Source: Sambucus nigra (taxonomy: Eukaryota; Streptophyta; Magnoliopsida; Dipsacales; Adoxaceae). From it: a stretch of 64,000 bases of DNA. The notes below the pieces were generated by a model. That model was given only the letters and a program-made list of their open reading frames with translations, searched no databases and was not told the origin of the DNA. Below, in pieces: positions 1 through 12,833 of the stretch (position 1 is the stretch's first letter; every line of letters starts with the position of its first letter). The stretch spans positions 700,529,257 to 700,593,256 of the forward strand of contig OX422209.1 of the NCBI GenBank assembly GCA_949130495.1. The letters run 5' to 3'. Both the position numbers and the translations under genes were made by a program.

Positions 1-2250
<2,250 letters not shown>

Positions 2251-2349
2251 CATATATTCTTTTGCATGTTGTAGTTGGGATGTTAAATAAAAAAAGATAA
2301 AATTTGGTACCATGTCTTTTAAATACTTGGTGGTTAGTAAGTTTTAAAA

Positions 2350-3250
2350 AGTTTTTGACAGTGATGCTAAGAACGAACCGATGAGATTCTTGTTAAATTT
2401 GATATAGGACTGATCACCTGGTATTTTACTAGGCGGGGTGTCTTAATACTTTTACACCAACACTTGTGACAATATAGCCTAAGAAGGGGTTATTTGTCAA
2501 GAAGTCACACTTCTTCAAATGAATATATAGCTTATGATATCACAACACATCAAAAAACATTTGAGGATGCCTAAAATGATGATTTTGGTCTTTGATATAT
2601 AGAGGAATATCATCAAAGTAAAGCACAACAAGCTTAACAATATAAGTCTTGAATATGTGATTCATAAGATGCATACTTATGTTATGAGCATTTGAACCCA
2701 AATGGCATGGCCATCCATTCAAACAATCCATCTTGTGTCTTAAAAGAGGTTTTCCATTCATCTCTCGATCTCATATGAATCTAATGATAACCACTTTCAA
2801 GGTCTACTTTTGAAAAGATGATATCTCCATAATGTTGGTCAAGTAGATCATCAAGTTGATGAATAGGAAAGCGATACTTCATGGTAATTTTATTTATGGT
2901 CCTATTATCAACACACATCCTCCAAGATCCATCTTTCTTAGGAACAAGTAATGACGGGATAACATAAGAACTAATGCTCTCTTTAATAAGCCATTTATAA
3001 AAAAATCATCAAATTTCTTTTTAAGTTCATCATACTCTTTAAGATTCATTCGGTAGGATGGTTTGTTTGGAAGCATCGAACTTGGAATAAAGTCAATATA
3101 ATGTTGAATATCTCTCATTAGTAGGAGTCTCGATCGAATCTTCTTCGGTTCCATGTCATGAAATTCATTAAGTAAAGGTTTCAAGTTAGGTGGGACTTTC
3201 GAATTTTTCTCCGTCACCACTAGAACAAAAGCATATTCATCCCCTTCCAT
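2350..3250 (-). pseudogene. Ty3/gypsy reverse transcriptase remnant
   Basis: Two open pieces belong together. The piece at 3250-2894 (118 aa) holds the N-terminal RT block (MRDIQHYIDFIP, then LPNKPSYRMNLKEYDELKKK), ending in a damaged form of the [11 protein letters not shown] block. The piece at 2761-2540 (73 aa) holds the fingers/palm part with the catalytic motif YFDD at about residues 48-51. Beyond its stop another frame continues as KLYIHLKKCDFLTNNPFLGY (about 2530-2465), the segment that follows the catalytic loop in this family, and a further trace of the post-RT block reaches about 2350. The enzyme would copy element RNA into DNA; this copy cannot be functional. Family assignment is secure, subgroup less so. 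Confidence 0.85.
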
Positions 3251-3546
3251 TGTCTTATCAAATTCATCCTTTGAGATTGAATAATTTATATTACCCTTGG
3301 GCGGCGCAAGAGAATTCTTGGGCTTTGAAGGGTATAGAGTAACATTAAATCAATTCTTACGAACGTCTAAATATTTTTTATCCCATCATATTTTATTTGT
3401 CTATCAAACTCCCAAAGTATCATAAGAAGTAAATGGTAAGCATCCATAGGCACAACATCACACCAAATTTCATCTTAACAAATCTTACCAATTAAAAACC
3501 GAACTGCACGCATTTTATTTATTTTGACCTTATATCCCTTCTTAAT

Positions 3547-3825
3547 TCATGATATCTTATATGGTTTTGGGTGATACTCAATCTCGAGCTTCAATTTATC
3601 CACCATTTTAGTAGCCATAATATTCTCAGAAGTATCAATATCAATTATAACAATATCCACCTTACCATGAGAAGTACAATGGGTACGAAAAATGTCATTT
3701 ATAATCCATTGAGAATCACCCATATGGGATTCAATTAAATTTCTTTGAATAAAGAGCACTTCACCTTTATCACCATATAAAATTTCACGTTCACTTTCAT
3801 CTTCATCACTAACAATTGGTTTCAC
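3547..3825 (-). pseudogene. Ty3/gypsy aspartic protease (retropepsin) remnant
   Basis: A 92-aa frame reads through a gag-pol junction and a retropepsin core. Diagnostic blocks are FRTHCTSHGKVDIVIID, followed by a degenerate active-site loop (DIDTSEN where the family has D-x-G-S/T-x-EN) and MVDKLKLEIEYHPKPYKIS, all typical of plant chromovirus-like polyproteins. The loss of the glycine after the catalytic Asp would disable the protease. It sits between the zinc knuckle (upstream on the minus strand) and the RT remnant. Confidence 0.8.
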
Positions 3826-3867
3826 ATCTTCTTTGATGTCCTCCTTTACTAATGAAATAATCTTTCG

Positions 3868-3918
3868 ATTTGGACACTCGGATGGTAAATGGACAAATCC
3901 ATGGGATTTAAAACATTA
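3868..3918 (-). pseudogene. Gag CCHC zinc-knuckle remnant
   Basis: The minus strand reads CFKSHGFVHLPSECPNRKII. This is the retroviral-type zinc knuckle C-x2-C-x4-H-x4-C with the second cysteine changed to serine; the surrounding GFVHLPSECPN wording matches nucleocapsid knuckles of plant Ty3/gypsy gag proteins. It lies just upstream of the protease remnant, as expected. Confidence 0.75.
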
Positions 3919-4074
3919 GTGAGAATTCGAATTTGAAGAACCAGGATGAATTTATTTACACTTTACATCTTGATTCAAAGGTGGTTTGAAAGAAGAATCC
4001 TTTAAAGTATTAGAAGAAATAGTACACCCCTAGTTACAACATCCTTTATGACTCAAAGTTCAAACACTACTTTT

Positions 4075-4140
4075 CTCATTGAGTTGTCTATCTACCTTGA
4101 TGGCCAATTTAAACACATCATTGTAAGTCCTATAATGTTG
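4075..4140 (-). pseudogene. Gag C-terminal fragment
   Basis: The minus strand encodes HYRTYNDVFKLAIKVDRQLN, matching the conserved end of plant Ty3/gypsy gag (a DV-KLAIKVERQL block) that precedes the zinc knuckle by 40-70 residues. The distance to the knuckle fits. Further upstream gag is not recognisable, and at about 4228 a different element begins. Confidence 0.65.
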
Positions 4141-4227
4141 CAAGCGGACAGAATTTGAAATCTAAGTCCGTAAACCACCAAGATAGAGAGAAATTATTTA
4201 TTCCTTAGACTGGGATAAATCACATCG

Positions 4228-4630
4228 AACTACACCAAATCTAGCGAATGGTCATGCCCATGTGCTCACGGCCCAAATTTGGGACCATATCAAATATGGC
4301 GTGACAATATCCATGACCCGATGTGGTCATGGATGCTCTTGGAAGTGGTCAGGGACTAATTTGATGACCATCGTGGGTCAGGAATTTCGGCCGTGACCAA
4401 GGCGTGATCATCTTGGCGCCAAAGTCTCACTAAAATTCCCTGCTTGTTTGGTCACGGTAGGGTCACAGACAAAGGTCATGATCAAGGTCAGCATACATAA
4501 CCAATGGGTCACGGCTTTGGGCGGTGTCCATATAAATGCATGGATCAGGGCTTAATTTCGTGACCATCTTGTTGCTTACATGGATTTTTAAAGGGTCATG
4601 GTTGTTGGTCATGACCCTAGACCATGACCA
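4228..4630 (+). repeat. Putative CACTA terminus and subterminal repeat region
   Basis: After a degenerate CACTA-like start (AACTACACC, first base C replaced by A) there are at least fifteen copies of GGTCATG, GGTCACG, TGACC or close variants in about 380 bases, including GGTCATGACC near 4607-4616 and CCATGACC near 4622. CACTA transposases of the TNPA type bind short subterminal repeats of this kind. The role is inferred from position and density. A TATAAAT at 4531-4537 could be the promoter of the transposase transcript. Confidence 0.5.
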
Positions 4631-4681
4631 GTGTTCTTATAATAAAATCCCCATCTCTCTCATTTCACTTCCCGCCTCAAA

Positions 4682-4685
<4 letters not shown>

Positions 4686-4750
<65 letters not shown>
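4686..4750. repeat. (CT)n/(TA)n compound microsatellite
   Basis: About 14 CT dinucleotides are followed by about 18 TA dinucleotides. Pyrimidine-rich CT tracts like this are frequent in plant 5' leaders; here it precedes a leader-like segment (4751-4804) that ends in a possible splice donor (CAAAG/GTAGCC). Confidence 0.9.
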
Positions 4751-4752
<2 letters not shown>

Positions 4753-4804
4753 TCTTTCTCTCTCAATCTCTGCGATTTCAACAATTTCTCACTCAATCTC
4801 AAAG

Positions 4805-6207
4805 GTAGCCCTAATGTTCATTAATCCATTTGTATATATAAATTTAAATTTAGTATTTGTATAAGTATTTCGGAAGGTTATATTCATTAATTCATTTTAT
4901 TGGTGTCTTTGTGTGTTAAACTCTAATGTGTGTGCATTTCTGTGTATATGTGTGTGTGCGTGTGTACCTATGCGTGTATGTGTGTATTTTTTATGTATAC
5001 GTGCGTGTATGTGTGTATTTATATATTATGTGTATGCATTTCTATGTATATGTGTGTTTATGTGTGTATATGTGTGTGAATGTGTGTATTTAGTTATTTT
5101 TCAAGAAAAGGGGATGTATAAATGAATAAACCCTAGACATTGTATTTGGGATTATTTTTTTGACAAAATATTGTTCAAAACCCTAGACAATATATTTTTT
5201 TGACAAAAAATAATTAAATGGATTTTAATATGTAACAAAGTTGATGTTTATTGTGTTGTGGGTTATATCTGTGTCATCATATTATTTTAAGGATTTTATA
5301 CTCGAGGTGTAGGGGTATGGTATGTATGTATTATTTTTTAAGAAAAGTGGATGTATAAATCAATAAACCCTAGACATTGTATTGTTTTTTTTACAAAAGT
5401 TCAAAACCCTAGACATTATATTTTTTTGACATAAAATAATTAGATGAATTTTTAATAAGTAAAAAATAATTATGTCTACCGTTTTGTGGGTTATATGTGT
5501 GTCATCATATTATCTTGGGGGTTATACATTTGGGGTGTAGGGCTATGGTATGTGTGTATATGTGTGTATAGTTATTTTTCAAGAAAAATGGTTGTATAAA
5601 TAAATAAATAAACCCTAGACATTGTATTAGGGGTTATATGTGTGTCATCACATTATATCGGGGGTTATATACTTGAGGCATACGGGTATGGTATTGAAGG
5701 TCTATCCATCCGTGATTTTTAGTTTTTGACTTTTTAATTTTAGTAATTCTAGTATACATATGAGGGAGAATTTAAAACGGATCTTAACTAAATAGAAAAA
5801 AAGATTAATTACTAAAAATATTGAAAGAAATGAACTAGTGGATGACAATGAGTAAATATAAGAACTAGTGTACCCTAATATGTAAATATGAATAACTAGA
5901 GGACCCCAAAGTATAAATGTCCCAAAATTTTAATGACCCGTAACGTACATACTTGTCAATTTGGTATTTCACCTACTTCCCGTGTTGTTGTTGGGATTTC
6001 ACATTGATGAGATCCAAAATACAAGGGGTTAAGAGAAGGGCAGTGATGACTCAAAATCTTAATTAAACTAATATATCCTTATACCTCATATGTTTGATTT
6101 AATAGTTATTAATTAATTAGTGGCGTTAATTGTAGGACTCATATTCACGCCCTCGTATACTTTTCTCAGGAAAAATGAGGCACCATGATAATCACTAGCA
6201 ATAAAGG
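4805..6207. other. Non-coding part of the CACTA element with short repeats
   Basis: 4912-5092 is a GT-rich, imperfect TGTGTATATG/TGTGCG low-complexity tract; the open frame through it is a by-product of the repeat. 5093-5690 holds tandem ~240-bp repeats, listed separately. 5691-6207 is AT-rich with nothing recognisable. The whole stretch could be an intron of the transposase transcript, given the donor-like site near 4804. Confidence 0.5.
5093..5690 (+). repeat. ~240-bp tandem repeat, two and a half copies
   Basis: Copies start at about 5093, 5331 and 5571 with GTTATTTTTCAAGAAAA-GG-TGTATAAAT and share GGGTTATATGTGTGTCATCA and GGTGTAGGGGTATGGTATG blocks. The third copy has lost about 120 bases internally. 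Each copy carries one or two AAACCCTAGAC motifs, which resemble plant telobox sequence but are not telomere tracts. Confidence 0.85.
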
Positions 6208-6735
6208 TTGGAGAGGTTAAAATTGGACTACACACATAACTGTTTTAATAGTGCGCGTCATATAGAGGGTACTCCTATTTATAAATGTGGAAATAAAAAG
6301 ATCGGACAATTTAAGTACCTTATAAATCGTGGAGTTAATCTCCAGCAAGATTATCTGTCCAATCGTATTCTATTTTCCCTACTAGAGAACTGGGATGATG
6401 TTATAGAAAATATATTTCACACACATAATCTTGACGTACCCCTGACCTTGGTTACGTTGTTGGAGAAGGCGAAAAAAAATATCCACCCGTTATGGGTACA
6501 ACTGTGTACATAGAGCATTGGCATAGACTGTGATGTCTCGCACCATATGCATTTAAAATTATATCTTTCCAACAAGTTGAAAAAGATGGGATTTCGAGTT
6601 CATGTCACCGATATATACACATCAACCATAGAAACCTTTCCTCCTAGTTGGCCATGTGCAAAAATTCATAGGTTTTTTAAAACTAATACCGAACGGATGG
6701 AGATCAGACAAATTTAGCATATTCTAATGTCTTAC
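6208..6735 (+). pseudogene. Unrecognised ORF remnant inside the CACTA element
   Basis: A 101-aa frame (6208-6513) begins MERLKLDYTHNCF and contains YLSNRILFSLLENWDDVIENIFHTH; after its stop another frame continues to about 6735 with FRVHVTDIYTSTIETFPPSWPCAKIHRFFK. The residue mix looks like real protein rather than noise, and the position just upstream of the Transposase_24-like ORF suggests an exon of the element or a captured fragment. I do not recognise the family. No start or splice sites can be assigned with confidence. Confidence 0.3.
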
Positions 6736-6838
6736 TCTGAAAAGGTGTGTATATATATAGTCAGAAGCTTGATTAATTAATTATAATTTCATATTATTAT
6801 AATAATTTAGTCACTTATGTTTTTCACTTTTATAGATA

Positions 6839-7600
6839 ATGTCGAGAGGAAACAACTCAAGGGTACCAAGTGTTGAGATAACACCGCAACGAGGTTCACC
6901 ATCTTGTGCACAACCTGAATTCTTAACACCAATGGATGAGAAAATCATAACTCCACTAATGGTTCACTCCTCAGCAAGTCTAACTCTAGGTGCTCCACCG
7001 CACTTATCCATCACTCCCGTTGCTCTAATGCCCCCATGCAATGCTCTCGATTCATATCGCTCAATACAAAAGAAGCCCATTGGGTTCTCCCTCCAAGGAA
7101 ATAACCTAACGGGTGATAGGAAGGATGTGCTATACTTTAATGCACGATTTTTTCATTGGAAAAAATGAATGTGGGAGTCGGTGGACTAGACAACTGGAGC
7201 CTTGTTGATCAAGTCGTCAAAGATGACATATATGATCAACTCTGCAAGCATTTTTCATTTTTTGATCATGCCAAGAGTAATGTTCCATCTAGGGTTGCTA
7301 AAGAATTGATGACCTATAGGAGAAATCTTTGGAAGACATATTTCCCGAAGGAGGTAGCGAGCTCTGATATTCTGGCTTTGGAAGGCAGAGTGCCTCCCAA
7401 TATTGAAATATCAATGGAGCAGTGGAATAATTTTTTGGAGAATGACACAAAGGATACAAAATTGGTGCATAGGGAGAAAAATAAACAAATATAGGGCACA
7501 AAAAATGATATCCACAAGATAAGGTCAAAATCTTATGATGATTTGAAGAATGAATGGGAGGGTAGGACAAAGGATGGTCCAGATGCTGGTAAATAACCAA
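6839..7600 (+). pseudogene. Transposase_24-like (Ptta/En/Spm) ORF remnant
   Basis: Two frames form one product. 6839-7168 (109 aa) is a Ser/Pro/Thr-rich N-terminus without motifs, and 7156-7494 (112 aa) overlaps it in another frame. The second frame holds a helical block (YDQLCKHFSFFDHAKSNVPSRVAKELMTYRRNLWK) followed by MEQWNNFLEND and, past a stop at 7492-7494, GTKNDIHKIRSKSYDDLKNE. This arrangement (a region predicted to pack as helices, a W-x-x-F block, then a basic segment and a G-T/S-K/R-S-like block) is that of the Ptta/En/Spm plant transposase family. In CACTA elements this second protein is thought to bind subterminal repeats. The start at 6839 is simply the first in-frame ATG. Family call is moderate; the wording is divergent. 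Confidence 0.5.
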
Positions 7601-8456
7601 ATCGGGCCAATTTATTCATTCAACCTCGACAGTACAAAGATAATAAATTCCCATAGCACTTGTCTAAGACACCAGAATCAATAGAGGCCGTCATCATTCA
7701 GTCTGATTCGATCCCTACTGATGACTTTAACCTTGAAAATGATTCCTTGACCTAGATCTTTGGAAAGGAAAAATGGGGAAGGATAGAGGTGTTGGCCCAC
7801 ATATGCCAAAAACAAAATTTCAGCACATCACACCTCTCGTGGATGAGCTTCTTTGGTCAAGGATCATGTCTCGTCCATTGAGGAAAAAATAGTTCAAGAT
7901 TGTTGGGGATGTCCAGGAGATTAAAAATAACCTGGGATTTTTTTGGGATCAAATTGGGTAACTAGTGACACTTTTCGACGTTATAGGCTACCAATGCCTC
8001 CTCAAGGTTACCCTTACCTTCCTCCTCAAGGTTTACCCTAACCCTCCCTTTCAAGTTCCCCTTTTAAACGTCGCCTCCTTCAACACTACTCTCACAAATG
8101 CCGTCTCATCTTACATTCCCCTCCTAAACTCCAACTCCTTCAACATTCCCTTACCCTATGCCTCCGCCTGTCACAAGAATTAAATCATCGTCAACAACTC
8201 TCGATGAATATGGAAACACTATTATTTTAAGGACCGGATCAGCATGAGAATTATCGGGGCGTGCACATTCATGTCCATGGTTACCGAAACTCCAGTACAC
8301 GACCGACCTTTAGGTAGGGGCGAGGCTCAAATAATGGTCGATGAAATATACACCGAGTGTGGAGATATACATGTGATCATTAACAACGGGGAGGGGAAGG
8401 AATTGAAGAATTATGCATATACTCTTTTATTGTTTGTCTAGTTTATTTGTTAAACA
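7601..8456. other. Degraded CACTA sequence, no clear domain
   Basis: 7601-7930 probably continues the Transposase_24-like ORF in broken frames. 7960-8180 is a low-complexity CCTCCTCAAGG/TTACCC tract whose Pro/Ser/Thr-rich open frame has no family resemblance. 8244-8441 has a 65-aa frame (MRIIGACTFMSM) with no recognised motif; it could be a tail of the same ORF. Confidence 0.4.
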
Positions 8457-8632
8457 AGTTATAATAATATTTTATTTCCTTTCAGTTGTAATAACATTTT
8501 TTTTTGTTTCTATTGTAATATTTTTTTTTGTTTTAGTTATAATAATATTTGTTTTATTTCAGTTGTAAGAATATTTTTTGTTGTTTTAGTTGTAAGAATA
8601 TTGTTTTTGTTTCAGTTGTGATAATATTTTTT
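8457..8632 (+). repeat. Minisatellite of ~37 bp, about five copies
   Basis: Imperfect repeats of TTTCAGTTGTAATAATATTT followed by a T-rich run; units begin with GTTTCAGTTGTRATAATATT or GTTTTAGTTGTAAGAATATT. Unit length varies from 33 to 40 because of T-run slippage. It separates the two transposase ORFs. Confidence 0.8.
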
Positions 8633-8689
8633 ACTTATTACTTCAGGCCTGAAATATGAAGATTATTACATATGAATTTCCCACATTAC

Positions 8690-10500
8690 AATGAGTGGAT
8701 AGGAGAGACTATCGAATAACAAATAGTCATGTAAAGGGAGTTCAATAATTTGTTAAGTATGCTTTCAAAAATCTTAAAAGTGACAAGATTCCCTATCCGT
8801 GCACTCGTTATATGAATGGAAAATATAAGTCATTGGAAGAAGTTGAGTTGCATTTAATAAAGCGAGGAATCTGTCAAGACTATAAAATATGGACATACTA
8901 TGGCGAAAACAATATACCTTATGTTTCAAAAGAATTTCCGGTACCCAATCGCAAAATAGAACCCCGATGAGTACAAGTGTTACATGATTCAACAACACAT
9001 CGTCCATTGATCGATTTAATTGATGATGCTTACAAACTCCAAAACCATCAAAATTACCAACCTATAGATATAAATAATGAAAAATTTTATGTTGAACTAC
9101 TAAGAGATCATGAGTACATACGGTTGAAAGTCGATGCAACTAAACCGCTGTATAAAGATTGGGATGAAGATCACTCGATATAATATGCAATGATTGGTTT
9201 GCATAATTTGAAGAGTAAATTTAGTTTGTTTGGGAACCGGGTAACCGGAATTCTTAAGTGGTTAAAGAAATTCTCCCAAAAGAGAACAGGATACTAGAAA
9301 ATTATCCTACCATGAAGAAGAACTTGAAGGGTTTGGGTTTGAAATATAAATGCAAGTATGATTATATATTATACCGCACCGAGAATGAAGAGAATAATGA
9401 ATGTCCTATATGCAATGAGCTTAGATATGTGATTTGTGAAAATGGAAAGGACAAACTTGAAAAAAATGAAAGTTCTCACAAGTCCCACAAAACTTTTTAA
9501 AGTATTTTCCACTCGGGCCACGGTTAAAATAGTTTTTTATTATACCATGGATACCAGAGGCCATGACATGGAACGCTCGATGCGATATGGGTGGGAATTT
9601 GCTGCGTCATCTAGTTGATTCACCCATCTGGAAAATTTTAAATGCACAACACCATGAATTTGCAAAGGAACCGCGCAATGGTTGTCTTGCAATCTCAACC
9701 GATGGGCTTAACCTTTGAATAAGTTAAGTACTAGTCAGATTTTTAGGCCAGTTCTCATAGAGCCTTTAAATCTCCCTTCAACATTATGCATGAGAAAGGA
9801 GTTCACATTATTATCTTTGTTGGTACTTAGGTCAAAGGCTCCCAACGATGATATTGATATATTCTTAGCACCATTAATCGAAGAACTTAAAGATTTATGG
9901 GATAAAGGTGTGATAGCGTTCGAATCTTTTAAGGGTGAAGAGTTCACACTTAAAGAAATGGTGATGTGGGCGATCCATGACCTTCCTACTTATGGGACCT
10001 TGTCCAGTTGTAATGTTCATGGTTATTATGGATGTCCCATATGTGGGGAGGAAAATGAAGCCCGTTGGCTACAACATAGTTGTAAGATGAGTTACCCGAG
10101 TCATTGTAGAGTTCTTCCCACCAGTCGCCCTTTTAGGAACGATAAGTCTAACTTTTTATCTCTCGGTCACAAGTGCAGAATGACACTTGCTCGTCTTTCT
10201 GGTCAGCAGATTGAGGAGAAGGTGGTAAGTCCGACTAGGAGGAATAGGTATGTAGGCAAACACCCCCAATTTATAAACCTGAAGCGTAAAGATAGGGACA
10301 ATTCGAATGACCCTAGTAAAGTGAAGTCGTGGTCCGGGCGATTAATATTTTTGGATTTGACGTATTGGAAAGGTCATCATATAAGGCATGTAATTGATAT
10401 GATGCACATAGAGAAGAATGTTGCAGACCATCTGATAGGAACATATTTGGGTTGATCACATTCCAAAGATGGAGAGAGGGCCCACCAAGATCTACAGGAT
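8690..10500 (+). pseudogene. TNP2 transposase (CACTA) remnant
   Basis: Several frames form one TNP2-type transposase. 8700-9296 carries the transposase-associated N-terminal domain (KIPYPCTRYMNGKYKS, then VELHLIKRGICQDYKIWTYYGE) and stops at 9181-9183. 9258-9500 continues as VKEILPKENRILENYPTMKK and a zinc-type CPICNELRY block. A third frame (about 9540-9710) has TWNARCDMGGNLLRHLVDSP and EPRNGCLAISTDGLN. The longest piece, 9715-10455 (246 aa), holds the Transposase_21 core: NDDIDIFLAPLIEELKDLWDKGV, CNVHGYYGCPICGEEN, and the HVIDMMHIEKNVADHLIGT block. It then breaks up through SKDGERAHQDLQDMKI. TNP2 cuts and moves the element by a DDE-type reaction. At least four frame changes and several stops make it inactive. 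Confidence 0.9.
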
Positions 10501-10619
10501 ATGAAAATAAATAAGAAATTGTGATTAAAAAATGATCCTATAATAGGAAGAATTTCTATCCCCCCAGATTGCTTTCACTTTGACTACTAGTGAGAAGAAG
10601 ATCCTTTTAAACACGTTGT

Positions 10620-11100
10620 TTAACCGGTTATTCTAGTCATTTACGTAGGGTAGTAAGCTACCAAGAAAATGACTTGAGATAGTGCAAGTTTCACGTCTGG
10701 AACATAATCATCCAATTAATCCCTATGTTATTTCAACATTTCTTTTTTGAACACAAAGATTTCCATCGGGCAATTATGCAAATCAGTTTGTGTTTTACCC
10801 TACTTTGTGCAAAAGTGGTAAACATAAGGCACATTAAAGTTGCGAAATCAACTTTAATCGAGGAAGTTTATGTATTAGAGAAATATTTCCATTTCTCAAT
10901 CTTTGATATCAACAACCACCTAATTTTGCATTTATGCAATGAAGATTTATTAAGTGGTCTCGTTAGGTATTGTTGGATGCATCCTTTTGAGAACTTGATG
11001 AAAACCTTCAAGGATTGTGTAAAGAATACATGGTATATTGGAGGGTCAATTGCTGAATAATACGTAACGGTGGAATCATTGCAATATGGTAGGTAACATA
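10620..11100 (+). pseudogene. DUF4218 domain of the TNP2 transposase, remnant
   Basis: The 111-aa frame at 10725-11060 matches the DUF4218 module that follows Transposase_21: a block CAKVVNIRHIKVAKSTLIEEVYVLE..FHFSIFDINNHLILHL, then VRYCWMHPFENLMKTFKDCVKN and GGSIAE. Upstream, 10640-10720 reads SSHLRRVVSYQENDL in another frame, so the domain was continuous with the core. A second copy of 160 bases of this region (10622-10781) lies at 14657-14816. Confidence 0.85.
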
Positions 11101-11179
11101 TGCCAGAACAAGGGGTAAGGAGGTTCAATTCTCATGGTGACCGAGTGATCAAGGAACCTGATGAGTTTGAGGAAGAACT

Positions 11180-12090
11180 GTGTTTGAGGATCCTAAAGAG
11201 GTGAAACTCATAAATCACAATACGAGCAAGAAGCTCGTTATGTCTTTGAATCGCATGATGAAGTCGAAGACTGGAGAGAGTGAGGATCTATTGAATTCTT
11301 CTTCTTTGATTATATGTACTTTATATTTTATGATCCAAACTCTACAACTTACAGTAGGAAGTACGATAAAAAAATTGCCTAAAATCAAAGGAGAAATTGC
11401 ACGATAATTGATTTTAGGGCATGGGTCTTGAAAGGGGTAATTTTTGCATCTTATGTGTGATGTTATTTATTCATGCGTGGTAAAAAATGCCATAATACAA
11501 ATTCATTAATAAATGCAACTTCTAAAAAGAGGTGATGTCTATTTCAAACTTGCACGCCTAGCAAAAGGTCTTAGTTTTTGTTTAAAAGAGTTTAATAAAT
11601 TCTATACTAACGGTTTTGATTTCATTTCATATCCATATGAGCAAAAGTTTTTGACACAAAACAGTGGAATATCAATTTCTACCTTGACCACCTATTTCGC
11701 TAGCAAAAGAAATAAAAATCCAAAGAATACAGTGCTAACCTATTATGGGATAATCTAACAAATGCTATAACTTGATTACTTAGATTTCACAGAAACCGTA
11801 TTCTATTGTGATTGAGTAAAGGTAGAGGATACAATGAATGCTTGCAAAGTTGATCCTGACTCCAAAATTATTATTGTAGATTTATCAAAACTAGAGAGTA
11901 AAGATCGCATAGTCGACAAGCCTTTTATTTGTGACTTTTAGAAAATAAATAAGGTATTCTACTCGAAGTGCATAAACGTTGGCAATTGGCCTATTATTAT
12001 GCATGAACCAAAGGGTATGGCTACTCAAGTAGACACATTTAAAGGCACCAAAAGAGTTCCAGTCGGCTCTTGATAACAATCCTAATTTGA
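11180..12090 (+). pseudogene. DUF4216 domain remnant (CACTA transposase C-terminal part)
   Basis: After a spacer, 11513-11758 (81 aa) and following frames carry a trace of the DUF4216 module. The clearest piece is at about 11900-12030: KPFICDF, then KINKVFYSKCINVGNWPIIM, then HEPKGM, which corresponds to the EPF-LASQ...QVFYV-DP-W-VV---KP block of the family. Upstream, 11530-11640 shows YTNGFDFISYPYEQK. The function of DUF4216 is not known; it accompanies TNP2 in many plant CACTA elements, which strengthens the assignment. The region is full of stops. Confidence 0.6.
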
Positions 12091-12099
12091 ACAATCTTT

Positions 12100-12833
12100 T
12101 AGTTAATTTATAGGAACATTGAGTATCAAAATATTATTTTATCCAGGTTAATTTGATTTGCATCCTATTATGATATTAACATTGTATTAGCGCTTTACTT
12201 TGATGTATGAATGCGTAGTTACTTTTACGAATGTGTAATATGATTTATGTAAGTTAACTTTCGATAATATGTTATATTCAGTCAAATGTTTATTTACTTT
12301 CACAAGACCCTTGGTTTGATAATAGAGTCATTTGAGTTTGTGATTGGGTCAAATTGACCCAGCTTAATTTCCACCTGTTCCTATACATACACATTTGTTG
12401 ATCAATTTCATTGATGCAGTCTTCCTAAAATGAAGTTAAATTAGCTTCATTTTATGAAGATTATATCAAAGAAACTAATAAAAAATTATGCATGTAAAAG
12501 AATACGCTGTGGGCTCCAGGATCAATTTGCTCCAATCACACATTCAAAAGACTCTATTTAATGTCCTTCCTGGATCGTAGGAACTAGGTACTCTTTACTT
12601 TAACTAAAGTAGTCATATAACTCATATATATGCATTATTTTTTAAATCTTTTAGATGATTGAAGGATTATGGGATAATTATTGGTTTGGTTTGGTTTGGC
12701 TGTTGCATAATTATTGGTTGTTCGCTTGTTGTTGGATAGTATGTTAGAAGAAGTGTGGGCTAATTATAAGGAGTACGTGATAATTATTGATTTGATTAAT
12801 GGATAATATTTCGAATAATTATTGGTTATCTTG
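12100..12833. other. AT-rich flank between the CACTA remnant and the satellite
   Basis: No coding sequence. A perfect 10-bp inverted repeat TAAAATGAAG / CTTCATTTTA (12426-12454, 9-base loop) is present. From 12665 to 12833 a short unit around GGATAATTATTGGTT is repeated loosely three times; its last copy (12801-12830) reappears on the far side of the first satellite block. Confidence 0.6.

Larger units (their letters stand above)
2350..4145 (-). mobile_element. Decayed Ty3/gypsy (chromovirus-like) retrotransposon internal region
   Basis: On the minus strand the order is gag C-terminal segment (about 4140-4078), a zinc knuckle (3918-3868), protease (3825-3547), then reverse transcriptase (3250-2350). 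This gag-protease-RT order is that of plant Ty3/gypsy elements, and the wording of the RT (an IQH-IDFIP...LPN...YRMN block before the catalytic core) fits the chromovirus-like branch. Every domain is broken by stops and frameshifts. RNase H and integrase are missing on the left, where the copy stops near 2350, and the LTRs are not identifiable with certainty. Confidence 0.8.
4228..12100 (+). mobile_element. Decayed CACTA (En/Spm) DNA transposon
   Basis: The element is defined by a plus-strand series of transposase remnants: a Transposase_24-like ORF (6839-7600), a transposase-associated N-terminal domain, the TNP2 core, DUF4218 and DUF4216. This order is usual for plant CACTA elements. The proposed left end, AACTACACCAAATCTAGCG at 4228, is one base away from a CACTA-type terminus, and the next 400 bases are packed with GGTCATG/TGACC motifs in both orientations, as expected for subterminal transposase-binding repeats. 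I found no matching right terminus before the satellite starts at 12834, so the right boundary is only the end of recognisable coding sequence. All ORFs carry stops and frameshifts. Confidence 0.75.

Noticed and set aside
4913..5125. Cys/Val-rich 70-aa ORF
   Set aside because: Produced by the GT-rich low-complexity tract; no family resemblance.
5093..5690. Interstitial telomere tract
   Set aside because: AAACCCTAGAC motifs are single and spaced by over 30 bases; there is no head-to-tail CCCTAAA array.
7298..7600. Minus-strand ORF of 100 aa
   Set aside because: Shadow of the plus-strand Transposase_24-like remnant, which has the better family match.
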